A DNA stretch of 28,620 bases from Bacillota bacterium (lineage in GTDB: Bacteria > Bacillota > Clostridia > Lachnospirales > Lachnospiraceae): NCBI GenBank assembly GCA_023392995.1, contig JAEWMZ010000283.1:1-28620 (forward strand), given 5' to 3'. The number at the start of each line of letters is the position of its first letter. The stretch's first letter is position 1. Below the pieces are notes generated by a model. It saw only the letters and a program-made list of their open reading frames with translations. It had not been told where the DNA came from and did not search any database. Made by a program: the position numbers and the translations under genes. This document shows, in pieces, positions 1-5,695 of the stretch.

Positions 1-213
1 AGTGAGCAAATCCTCTTCGTCTATCTCTCCGGTAATACGTCCCTGCCAATCCCCTTCCTCCAAAACAATCCGCTCGACCTCATACGTCCAAAAATTATAA
101 AACAGACTGCATAGAAAAGATAAAAACAAACTGGAGATGAGAGCCGCCACTATGATTGATACACTGGAAGCTCGGTTATTCTTAATAAAGCTTATTGAAT
201 AATCTTTCCACAT
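1..213 (-). CDS. ABC transporter permease, FtsX family (N-terminus only, runs off window)
   Basis: Reading leftward from the ATG at 213, the frame stays open to the window edge for 71 codons. It begins MWKDYSISFIKNNRASS, followed by a hydrophobic helix (about residues 18-42) and then a charged extracytoplasmic segment. A short cytoplasmic start, one membrane helix and a large external domain is the usual N-terminal layout of FtsX/MacB-type permeases. The AAAGGA ribosome site overlaps the stop codon of the ATPase gene just upstream, only 5 bases away, so the two are translationally coupled. The likely role is an ATP-driven exporter or mechanotransmission complex with that ATPase. The substrate cannot be read from this fragment. 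Confidence 0.8.
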   Translation of the reverse strand, partial: MWKDYSISFIKNNRASSVSIIVAALISSLFLSFLCSLFYNFWTYEVERIVLEEGDWQGRITGEIDEEDLLT

Positions 214-218
214 TTCCT

Positions 219-899
219 TTACCCCCGCCTCTGATCACTGGTAATACGTCCATCCTCTATCATCACTACACGCTCTGCTTCCTGCGCGATCTTCTCATCA
301 TGGGTAATCAATAGAATGGTTTGCTCTAAGTTACGGTTGGATATTTTCAGCATATCGATAATTTCTTTTGAATTGCTCTGATCCAGATTGCCAGTAGGTT
401 CGTCAGCAAGCAAAATAGCCGGACGATAAATCAAAGATCTTGCAATAGCCACACGCTGCTGTTGTCCACCGGATAATTGATTCGGAAGAGCTTCCAGCTT
501 ATCTGCGATGCCCAGAGTATTTACTACCTGTTCAAAATATTCCTGATCCTGTTTTCTCTTATCTAGTAAAAGTGGCATAAGAATATTATTTCGAACTGTA
601 AGCGTCGGAATCAAATTATAAAACTGGTAAACCAGTCCTACCTTTCTACGGCGAAAAATAGCTGCTTGTGTTCGATTCATTTTAGAAATATCTGCCCCAT
701 CTACTACTACTTTTCCTTCTGTGGGCTGATCTACACTGCCCAGAATATGCAAAAGTGTAGATTTTCCTGAGCCTGATGCACCTATGATTGCAACAAATTC
801 CCCTTTTTCCACGGACAGTTCAATTCCATCCAAAGCTACAACCAGATTTTCACCACCACCATATACCTTTCTGACATTTTCACATTTTAGAATTTTCAT
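219..899 (-). CDS. ABC transporter ATP-binding protein (MacB/LolD-like)
   Basis: This 226-aa cytoplasmic ATPase powers the FtsX-type permease that follows it. Visible motifs are Walker A GASGSGKST (residues 40-48), a Q-loop near YQFYN (91-95), the ABC signature LSGGQQQR (142-149), Walker B with catalytic Glu LLADEP (163-168), a D-loop NLD and the switch His in LLITHD. Length and motif spacing are normal for the LolD/MacB subfamily, so it looks intact. The start is preceded by GGAGGT at good spacing. The next gene starts 5 bases after its stop. The substrate is unknown; the family includes lipoprotein, peptide and antimicrobial-resistance exporters. Confidence 0.93.
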   Translation of the reverse strand: MKILKCENVRKVYGGGENLVVALDGIELSVEKGEFVAIIGASGSGKSTLLHILGSVDQPTEGKVVVDGADISKMNRTQAAIFRRRKVGLVYQFYNLIPTLTVRNNILMPLLLDKRKQDQEYFEQVVNTLGIADKLEALPNQLSGGQQQRVAIARSLIYRPAILLADEPTGNLDQSNSKEIIDMLKISNRNLEQTILLITHDEKIAQEAERVVMIEDGRITSDQRRG

Positions 900-908
900 A
901 ATGACCTC

Positions 909-941
909 CTACTGTTCCTGTAGCACTATGTTCCTTTCCAT
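909..941 (-). CDS. possible 10-codon leader ORF before ABC ATPase
   Basis: A ten-residue frame (MERNIVLQEQ) starts directly after the stop codon of the upstream small membrane protein gene, has AAGGAG just before its ATG, and ends in a TAG inside the ribosome site of the ABC ATPase gene (TAGGAGGT). Its position would suit translational coupling between the two flanking genes. It may equally be chance, because the AAGGAG belongs to the last codons of the previous gene. No homologue is recognised. Confidence 0.2.
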   Translation of the reverse strand: MERNIVLQEQ

Positions 942-1253
942 TTATAACTCCTTCTGTTTTTTCTCAAATCTCTGTCCTTTTAAAACACTTTTTATATATG
1001 GCATAAGAATTAAGAGCAGGCTGGTAATACTCAAATTGGTCGTTCTTTTGATTAAGCGGTCTATATCAGTTCTATCAATGAGGTTAAATTGAAAATAGAA
1101 TAGAGCAATAAAGGCTGATATCTCAAAGACATCTGCTACGATGATTAGTATTTTGGTTGAGTATTCTTTCTTCCTAATATCCTGAAATAACTCTATGAAA
1201 AACGCTAAAAGAAATAAGGATATAACTATAATCCATAGGTATGTATTATGCAT
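942..1253 (-). CDS. small membrane protein of unknown function
   Basis: About 103 residues with three hydrophobic stretches: near the N-terminus (WIIVISLFLLAFFIELF), in the middle (ILIIVADVFEISAFIALFYF) and toward the C-terminus (ITSLLLILMPYI), ending in a basic tail. No family is recognised. The gene lies just upstream of the ABC ATPase in the same direction, so it may be co-transcribed and could be an accessory membrane subunit or immunity-type protein; that is inference. The start is uncertain: an ATG at 1253 and a TTG at 1262 are both in frame, and neither has a convincing ribosome site, so the N-terminus may be eroded. Confidence 0.55.
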   Translation of the reverse strand: MHNTYLWIIVISLFLLAFFIELFQDIRKKEYSTKILIIVADVFEISAFIALFYFQFNLIDRTDIDRLIKRTTNLSITSLLLILMPYIKSVLKGQRFEKKQKEL

Positions 1254-1408
1254 CTTTTTCAACTGCGAACTATTTACGAAAAGCTATACTAGAGCGATCA
1301 CTTTCACAACCACAGGTATGCTCTCATTCAAATTTTTAAGTTTTATTACTACTCCCCCTTCATCGATATGGTCTTTAAGTATTATTCATTATCCTATTAA
1401 ATCCACTC

Positions 1409-1603
1409 TTATGTATCACATAAAACGCTTTTGATAATCCTTTTATGCACATAGATGTAATATTGAAACATACTTCTGTGGTTTAAACCGATTGCTTGTA
1501 TTGTTCCTGATTTAATTCCAGATGTATTACATGTCTTACAAGTATACACAATATTCTCTCTCTCAAGTAAATTAAAAATTGAACTAAATTTCTGTATGTC
1601 CAT
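1409..1603 (-). CDS. small Cys-containing protein of unknown function
   Basis: The ATG at 1603 gives 64 residues beginning MDIQKFSSIFNLLERENI; an upstream in-frame ATG at 1654 would add 17 residues. That upstream ATG is immediately followed by GGGAGGT, which looks more like a ribosome site than coding sequence, although no good start codon sits at ideal distance from it. A CKTC pair and a C-terminal YYIYVHK motif are visible. I recall YYIYVHK tails from short uncharacterised Clostridia proteins, but no function is known to me. It is in the same orientation as its neighbours. Confidence 0.5.
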   Translation of the reverse strand: MDIQKFSSIFNLLERENIVYTCKTCNTSGIKSGTIQAIGLNHRSMFQYYIYVHKRIIKSVLCDT

Positions 1604-1663
1604 TGTTATATATATTTCTTTGCGATTAAAGATGTTGATATGAGCACCTCCCATAAAACTATG

Positions 1664-2161
1664 TTAAACTATAACCGAGAACAATATTACAAATGCAGCA
1701 GACACCAACGCAACTACAGTACCTATTGCGCATCCTTTAGCCGCTCCCAGGATATGATGCTTTGGATCTTTGTATTCTTCCTTCATATCTTCCGTACCCG
1801 GAATCATTAGTTTTCTGCTATGGCAGAAGATAATCAAATCGAAGACGATTAAATCATACATATTAACCGCGAAAAACAATACAAACACGTGATAGAATGC
1901 CATTTCAAAGGTTCTCTTCCCTGAGAAATATGCTACCCCTCCCAAAAATACTGCGACCAGGAAAGCGCCTGCTATTTTTCGTTTCCAGTTCTTTTGTTCT
2001 ACCGAAGCTATAAAATCTTTATATTGGGGTAATTCGTAAACACGTTTTTTTATGGCAGTGGGATATGATGCAAACTGAGACAGTGGGTTTCGATATTGGG
2101 CCGGCAAAATCAGTACCGTAAATAGAACGCATGCGGTCAGGCATTGAATAAATAGCATCAT
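1664..2161 (-). CDS. integral membrane protein of unknown function, four helices
   Basis: 165 residues with an N-terminal helix (FIQCLTACVLFTVLIL), a hydrophilic loop containing YPTAIKKRVYELPQYKDF, two central helices (about 68-83 and 90-112) and a C-terminal helix (about 143-165). This layout recurs in uncharacterised Clostridia membrane proteins, but I cannot name a function. AAGGAG sits about ten bases before a tandem ATGATG start. It is the first gene after a recognisable promoter and palindrome at 2200-2237, so it probably heads a leftward unit that includes the small genes and perhaps the ABC genes. Confidence 0.72.
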   Translation of the reverse strand: MMLFIQCLTACVLFTVLILPAQYRNPLSQFASYPTAIKKRVYELPQYKDFIASVEQKNWKRKIAGAFLVAVFLGGVAYFSGKRTFEMAFYHVFVLFFAVNMYDLIVFDLIIFCHSRKLMIPGTEDMKEEYKDPKHHILGAAKGCAIGTVVALVSAAFVILFSVIV

Positions 2162-2199
2162 CGATATATTCTCCTTATTCTAATTATGATTAAACTCCT

Positions 2200-2237
2200 A
2201 TTATTACCAGTCTAGTAGTAATAATCCGTACTGTCAA
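2200..2237 (-). promoter_or_regulatory. sigma-A-like promoter overlapped by operator-like palindrome
   Basis: On the minus strand a perfect -35 (TTGACA, 2232-2237) is followed after 17 bases by a -10 of TAGACT (2209-2214, four of six consensus bases). An inverted repeat with perfect 8-bp arms (2200-2207 and 2218-2225) and a 10-bp centre covers the -10. This is the geometry of a repressor operator. The repressor is not in the window. Confidence 0.6.
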
Positions 2238-2344
2238 TTACCGATGAATTTGCTGATAATCTTTATCACTTAGGCCTGAAGCAATATGTTAGAAATGTCC
2301 TTGGCCTATTTTTCAAACAATTTATATTAATGTGATTCTTATTA

Positions 2345-2400
2345 TTAAAGAGCGTGGATTTTATTATTATATAAAGTCTACGCTCTTTAAGTTTAGTTTT
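2345..2400. terminator. hairpin with 11-bp stem, terminator-like
   Basis: Inverted arms of 11 bp (2345-2355 and 2380-2390, core AAAGAGCG/CGCTCTTT) enclose an AT-rich loop. The T-rich run lies on the plus-strand side (after 2390), so it is best as a plus-strand terminator. It also sits directly downstream of the minus-strand gene ending at 2408 and may work in both directions. Confidence 0.55.
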
Positions 2401-2407
2401 TATTTTT

Positions 2408-2581
2408 TTACTTTTTTACTTTTTTACATAAGTAACTTGTGATTACGAATACTATGAAAAATATGGCATAGAATACCCAATCAATTTCCATCATTGATTT
2501 ATGCTGTATAATTGTATGTATAAATAAGGTGATTATTATGAAGATAGCAATAGGAAATATATATTCATATAATTTTTTCAT
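2408..2581 (-). CDS. 57-aa small membrane protein
   Basis: A short gene with AAAAGGA eight bases before its ATG. It encodes MKKLYEYIFPIAIF at the N-terminus, a first hydrophobic helix (about residues 8-24), a short polar hairpin (IIQHKSMMEID), a second helix (about 35-51) and a lysine-rich tail (CKKVKK). This two-helix topology with basic ends is typical of small inner-membrane proteins such as accessory or toxin-like peptides. No family is recognised. It ends 18 bases before an 11-bp hairpin. The ribosome site, coherent topology and terminator-like hairpin support it as real despite its length. Confidence 0.55.
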   Translation of the reverse strand: MKKLYEYIFPIAIFIIITLFIHTIIQHKSMMEIDWVFYAIFFIVFVITSYLCKKVKK

Positions 2582-2647
2582 AATATATCCTTTTCTTATA
2601 TAGTTAATTATTGTACATAGAGATTATCATAATAATATTTATAGTAA

Positions 2648-2983
2648 CTGCCTGTAAAATTAGCACTTGTTTTATCTGATGATTTAAAAACAGAGATGAG
2701 AGAATATTCAGCAACTTTTGTTCAAACATACATTCCTCACGAGGAATAGCCCAATTATTTTATCAAGGTGATTTGAAAATGTTCGTTGAATACGTTTAAA
2801 ATGTTGAAAATATTTGCAGCCACTTTCCTTTGCCACAAGGTAATAACAGTAATTACCATCCATTATATTACATTATATGTTTTTTTCCTAGCCCTTTTTG
2901 TATGGTTGTATGTTGTATGTAAATTACAGGATATTTCTAATGCGTTTAGCCTCTTTCGGCTGAGAGCTCGGCATATTTTTTAA
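2648..2983 (+). pseudogene. possible decayed reading frame (two in-frame stops)
   Basis: One frame reads as protein-like segments interrupted by TAG at 2747 and TGA at 2774. The first segment includes LALVLSDDLKTEMREYSA and YIPHEE; the second (2786-2983) is hydrophobic in its middle (ITLYVFFLALFVWLYVVC) and ends ARHIF. There is no convincing start codon or ribosome site for either segment. It may be a remnant of one gene or chance open sequence in an AT-rich spacer. No parent family is recognised. Confidence 0.2.
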
Positions 2984-3011
2984 TGAGTTGTGTTAGATTT
3001 CATTCATACTG

Positions 3012-3160
3012 GATAGAGTAGGCGAGTGAGATTTTCACCCGCATCCGACCGCTTAGCCCACTACATTACTGTAACGCAACGGATTTAGCTATACGGCTCC
3101 CTGGTGATTACCATGGTCAGAATCACACCACCAGACTTGGTCCAGCTTCGCTGAACACAC
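3012..3160 (-). ncRNA. structured RNA-like block, possibly group II intron 3' remnant or HEARO/omega RNA
   Basis: This block is visibly less AT-rich than its surroundings and folds well on the minus strand. Seen directly: a hairpin at 3103-3129 (7 bp with a 2-nt bulge); an outer helix pairing 3048-3057 with 3088-3098 (AGCCGTATAGC with GCTAAGCGGT, internal loop); inside it a 12-bp hairpin at 3058-3082 held by Watson-Crick and G-U pairs; and an 8-bp hairpin at 3022-3042 followed by CTACTCTATCC. GAGCCGTAT early and CTACTC at the end recall group II intron domains V/VI, but the canonical GAAA-capped domain V is absent. The alternative is an IscB/IsrB-associated (HEARO) RNA without its protein gene. 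Confidence 0.35.
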
Positions 3161-3173
3161 GGGCGCATTTATA

Positions 3174-3216
3174 ATGCCGTTCCCTGTAAAAATCCGTAGA
3201 TTAAAAGGAACGGCAT
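3174..3216. repeat. perfect 10-bp inverted repeat downstream of cotJC
   Basis: ATGCCGTTCC (3174-3183) and its reverse complement (3207-3216) flank a 23-nt loop, 36 bases past the cotJC stop. It would form a hairpin in the cotJ transcript. No T-run follows on the minus strand, so it is not a standard intrinsic terminator; mRNA stabilisation or an element boundary is possible. Confidence 0.5.
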
Positions 3217-3251
3217 CAATTATCTATGAAACGAAATTATACCTTAAACTT

Positions 3252-3860
3252 TTACTTACAAAGATCAGGTGGGAAAGCAGGATTAATTGCATAGAAATTC
3301 CTGGAATCCAGTTCATCCTGTATGATCCTTAACGCTTCACCGAATCTCTGGAAGTGAACAATTTCTCTTTCTCTGAGAAATTTGATCGGGTCGCAGACAT
3401 CATGATCATGGATCAGACGAAGGATATTATCATAGGTGGTTCTTGCCTTCTGCTCTGCTGCCATATCCTCAATCAAGTCAGTAATCGGATCACCCTTACT
3501 CTGAATGGTGGTTGCAGTCCAAGGCACTCCGCCTGCCGACTGCGGCCAGATCCCCAAGGTATGATCCGTATAATAATTCTGGAAGCCACCTTCCACAATC
3601 TGCTCTGGTGTTAGGTCTTTGGTTAACTGGTGAACAATCGCACCAACGATCTCCATGTGCGCTAATTCTTCTGTTCCAATGTCAGTCAGTATACCGCAAA
3701 CCTTACGATTCGGCATAGCATAACGCTGGGAAAGATAGCGAAGGGATGCCCCGATCTCACCATCTGGACCGCCGTACTGAGACATAATTACCTGTGCAAG
3801 CATCGGATTGCATCGGTCAATATTTACAGGATGTTGTAATCTTCTCTCATAACACCACAT
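3252..3860 (-). CDS. cotJC: spore coat protein CotJC, manganese-catalase family
   Basis: 202 residues forming the ferritin-like four-helix bundle of the manganese catalase family, full length for CotJC. Candidate metal ligands are visible in the helix containing TEELAHMEIVGAIV (Glu/His near residues 64-68) and in the later helices with AAEQKART and EREIVHFQRFGEAL. In Bacillus subtilis CotJC is a spore coat component assembled with CotJA; the family fold implies a peroxide-detoxifying di-manganese site. It is the third gene of cotJABC, starting three bases after the cotJB stop with GGTAGGTG as ribosome site. Expression would be in the mother cell during sporulation. Confidence 0.95.
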   Translation of the reverse strand: MWCYERRLQHPVNIDRCNPMLAQVIMSQYGGPDGEIGASLRYLSQRYAMPNRKVCGILTDIGTEELAHMEIVGAIVHQLTKDLTPEQIVEGGFQNYYTDHTLGIWPQSAGGVPWTATTIQSKGDPITDLIEDMAAEQKARTTYDNILRLIHDHDVCDPIKFLREREIVHFQRFGEALRIIQDELDSRNFYAINPAFPPDLCK

Positions 3861-3863
3861 ATA

Positions 3864-4121
3864 CTAGCACCTACCTTCCCATGGCCATGGATCTTCCACC
3901 CAAGCCCATTTGCAATCATTTTCAACCCGATACGCCTCAATTGGACCATAGCACTGTGTATATTCCGTTACAGCTTCGTTTCTAACCTTTGACATTCTGT
4001 CCCAGTAATCCAGAGCCCCTCTATCTGTGGGATGTGTATCTAAGAACAGTCTGAGTTCATCGCAGACAAAACTGGTGGCCTGTATGCAGGCAAATAATTT
4101 CTCTCTACTACTATTCTCCAT
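3864..4121 (-). CDS. cotJB: spore coat protein CotJB
   Basis: 85 residues, matching the usual CotJB length. It is mostly helical at the N-terminus (REKLFACIQATSFVCDELRL), contains the typical LFLDTHPTDRGALDYW stretch and an aromatic C-terminus (WAWVEDPWPWEG). Its ATG overlaps the cotJA stop (TAATG), so the two are translationally coupled. The biochemical role of CotJB is not established; in known operons it accompanies CotJA and CotJC in the spore coat. Confidence 0.93.
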   Translation of the reverse strand: MENSSREKLFACIQATSFVCDELRLFLDTHPTDRGALDYWDRMSKVRNEAVTEYTQCYGPIEAYRVENDCKWAWVEDPWPWEGRC

Positions 4122-4405
4122 TACTTACAGCCCCTCCCATACCATTTTAGATCCAATTCCTTGAAGAGTGTTCCATTGGCAAGAGCTACAAATTCATTTT
4201 CGTATAAATTGCGGAAGCACTGCCATGGTACATAGCACATTCCGATGGGAAATCTGTCGATATTCATATCAAGTTTTTCTTTTTCACAGGTATCCTCGGG
4301 GCGATAGCAACCACAACTGGGAGTTTCGCTGCAGACTGGTTCCATTGGTCTATATGGAGTCATATTGCGATTTCCCATATTGCCACGATACGTCCGTCTA
4401 TCCAT
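4121..4405 (-). CDS. cotJA: spore coat associated protein CotJA
   Basis: 94 residues. The C-terminus carries the CotJA-family signature, with IGMCYVPWQCFRNLYEN followed by an ALANGTLFKELD segment. An N-terminal low-complexity part (MDRRTYRGNMGNRN, then MEPVCSETPSCGC) is Cys- and Asn-rich. I chose the ATG at 4405 because AAAGGAG lies ten bases before it; the open frame continues to 4474 without a ribosome site there. It is the first gene of the cotJ operon. In B. subtilis CotJA is required for CotJC assembly into the coat. Confidence 0.92.
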   Translation of the reverse strand: MDRRTYRGNMGNRNMTPYRPMEPVCSETPSCGCYRPEDTCEKEKLDMNIDRFPIGMCYVPWQCFRNLYENEFVALANGTLFKELDLKWYGRGCK

Positions 4406-4547
4406 AAATAATTCTCTCCTTTCTTTCGTGCTGTCAGAAGAGACATTAAATAACTGCTCATTCATTTCAGGCATTCATTCTTTTTTGCTAGCATTTCATG
4501 CTCCTCTGAAAACACCTGGCAACATTTCTCTCTCATGTTGTTCCCTA

Positions 4548-4574
4548 TATCTTATGAAGGATGGACTATTCGGT
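4548..4574 (-). promoter_or_regulatory. candidate sigma-K-type promoter for cotJABC
   Basis: On the minus strand AC, 16 bases, then CATAAGATA matches the sigma-K pattern (AC, 16-17 bp, CATANNNTA). It lies about 140 bases before cotJA. B. subtilis cotJ is described as sigma-E controlled, and the motif is short, so this is tentative. Confidence 0.35.
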
Positions 4575-4650
4575 GCTTGTTTGCCGCTACAAATTCCTTT
4601 GATGGAACTAATAATATCTCTATTTCTGGGTTCATTCCCAATATAAATCC

Positions 4651-4669
4651 TGACCTTCTCCCAAGGTCA
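4651..4669. repeat. short hairpin in the cotJ/lipid kinase spacer
   Basis: A perfect 7-bp inverted repeat TGACCTT/AAGGTCA with a 5-nt loop, just upstream of the plus-strand promoter at 4683. It could be a small operator or hairpin. The rest of the 4406-4758 spacer holds only the two promoters listed separately. Confidence 0.35.
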
Positions 4670-4682
4670 AAGCATCCTGTCA

Positions 4683-4711
4683 TTGACATTAAATCAGTTA
4701 TCAGATAAGAT
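4683..4711 (+). promoter_or_regulatory. sigma-A-like promoter for lipid kinase gene
   Basis: Perfect TTGACA (4683-4688), a 17-bp spacer and TAAGAT (4706-4711, four of six) followed by AT-rich sequence. Transcription would begin near 4718, about 40 bases before the ATG at 4759. Confidence 0.6.
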
Positions 4712-4758
4712 TAAATTATTAAATTAATATAAACTCTACGATTAAAGGGGTCTTTTCC

Positions 4759-5685
4759 ATGTATCATTTTATAGTTAACCCAAAATCCAGCTCCGGAAGG
4801 GGTATCCGCTTCTGGTGGACAGTGAAAGATGAATTAGACAAGAGAAACGTGCCCTATACAGTTTCCTTTACCAAACATCCCGGCCACGCTACAGAACTCA
4901 CACAAGAACTCTGCAGCGGCAGTACTGATATAAAAAATATTATCATCCTTGGTGGTGACGGCACCATGAACGAAGTACTAAACGGTATTGAAGACTTTAC
5001 TAAGGTTCTCCTGGGGTATATACCTTCCGGCTCCAGTAATGATCTTGCAAGAAGCCTTAAAATACCCAAGAATCCGATTGAAGCGCTTAACAATATTCTT
5101 AAGCCAAAAAGATTTCAATATTTAGATTATGGTATCATGCATTTTCCGAATACGGACCTTGCTACCAGAAAGTTTATCTGCTCCAGCGGTATGGGCTATG
5201 ATGCAAGTGTTTGCAATGAGGTTCAAGCCTCCCCTCTTAAGAAACGGCTGAATCGGATTGGCGCCGGAAAATTCGTATATATTGCAATTGCTATAAAGCA
5301 GCTGATAACCCTTAGGAGTCTGAATGCTACCCTTATTGTAGATGGGCAAAAAAAAGACACCTATCACAAGGTGTTCTTAGTCTCAAATATGATTCATAAA
5401 TATGAAGGCGGCGGTTTGTTAATGGCTCCGAATGCTGATCCCCGTGACGGAAAGCTAACGATCTGCCTAGTTCACAGCATGAGCCGGTTAAAAGCCTTCC
5501 TTCTGCTTCCCACCATCTTTACAGGCTCCCATATCAAGCATAAGGGTGTCGAAGCCTTTCACTGCTCCGAGCTGGAGATTATCATGGATGTGGATACACC
5601 GGTGCATACCGATGGGGAGATTCCGGCAGTCCAACACCACATCAAGGTTAGTTGTGCCAGAGAACAAATTCGTATTATCTTATAA
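4759..5685 (+). CDS. diacylglycerol kinase family lipid kinase (YegS/DagK/BmrU-like)
   Basis: 308 residues, normal for the DAGK_cat family. Nucleotide-binding features are NPKSSSGRG (residues 7-15), the glycine motif GGDGT (65-69) and GYIPSGSSNDLARSL (86-100). The C-terminal beta domain contains the GGGLLMAPNADPRDGKL segment typical of these enzymes. It probably transfers phosphate from ATP to diacylglycerol or a related lipid on the cytoplasmic face of the membrane, recycling diacylglycerol from lipoteichoic acid synthesis or modifying another lipid. AAAGGGG precedes the ATG. It is convergent with the helicase gene, with only ten bases between stops. Exact substrate is uncertain because DgkB, YegS and sphingolipid kinases share these motifs. 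Confidence 0.9.
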   Translation: MYHFIVNPKSSSGRGIRFWWTVKDELDKRNVPYTVSFTKHPGHATELTQELCSGSTDIKNIIILGGDGTMNEVLNGIEDFTKVLLGYIPSGSSNDLARSLKIPKNPIEALNNILKPKRFQYLDYGIMHFPNTDLATRKFICSSGMGYDASVCNEVQASPLKKRLNRIGAGKFVYIAIAIKQLITLRSLNATLIVDGQKKDTYHKVFLVSNMIHKYEGGGLLMAPNADPRDGKLTICLVHSMSRLKAFLLLPTIFTGSHIKHKGVEAFHCSELEIIMDVDTPVHTDGEIPAVQHHIKVSCAREQIRIIL

Positions 5686-5695
5686 GGAATTACCC

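Noticed and set aside
1284..1388. Open minus-strand frame of about 33 codons before the 942-1253 gene (contains DEGGVVIKLKNLNESIP)
   Set aside because: No start codon or ribosome site in frame; at most a remnant.
3174..3216. Intrinsic terminator of cotJC
   Set aside because: The 10-bp stem is perfect, but no T-run follows on the minus strand; kept only as an inverted repeat.
3354..4407. Several plus-strand frames opposite the cotJ genes
   Set aside because: They are antisense shadows; cotJA, cotJB and cotJC on the minus strand are clear families.
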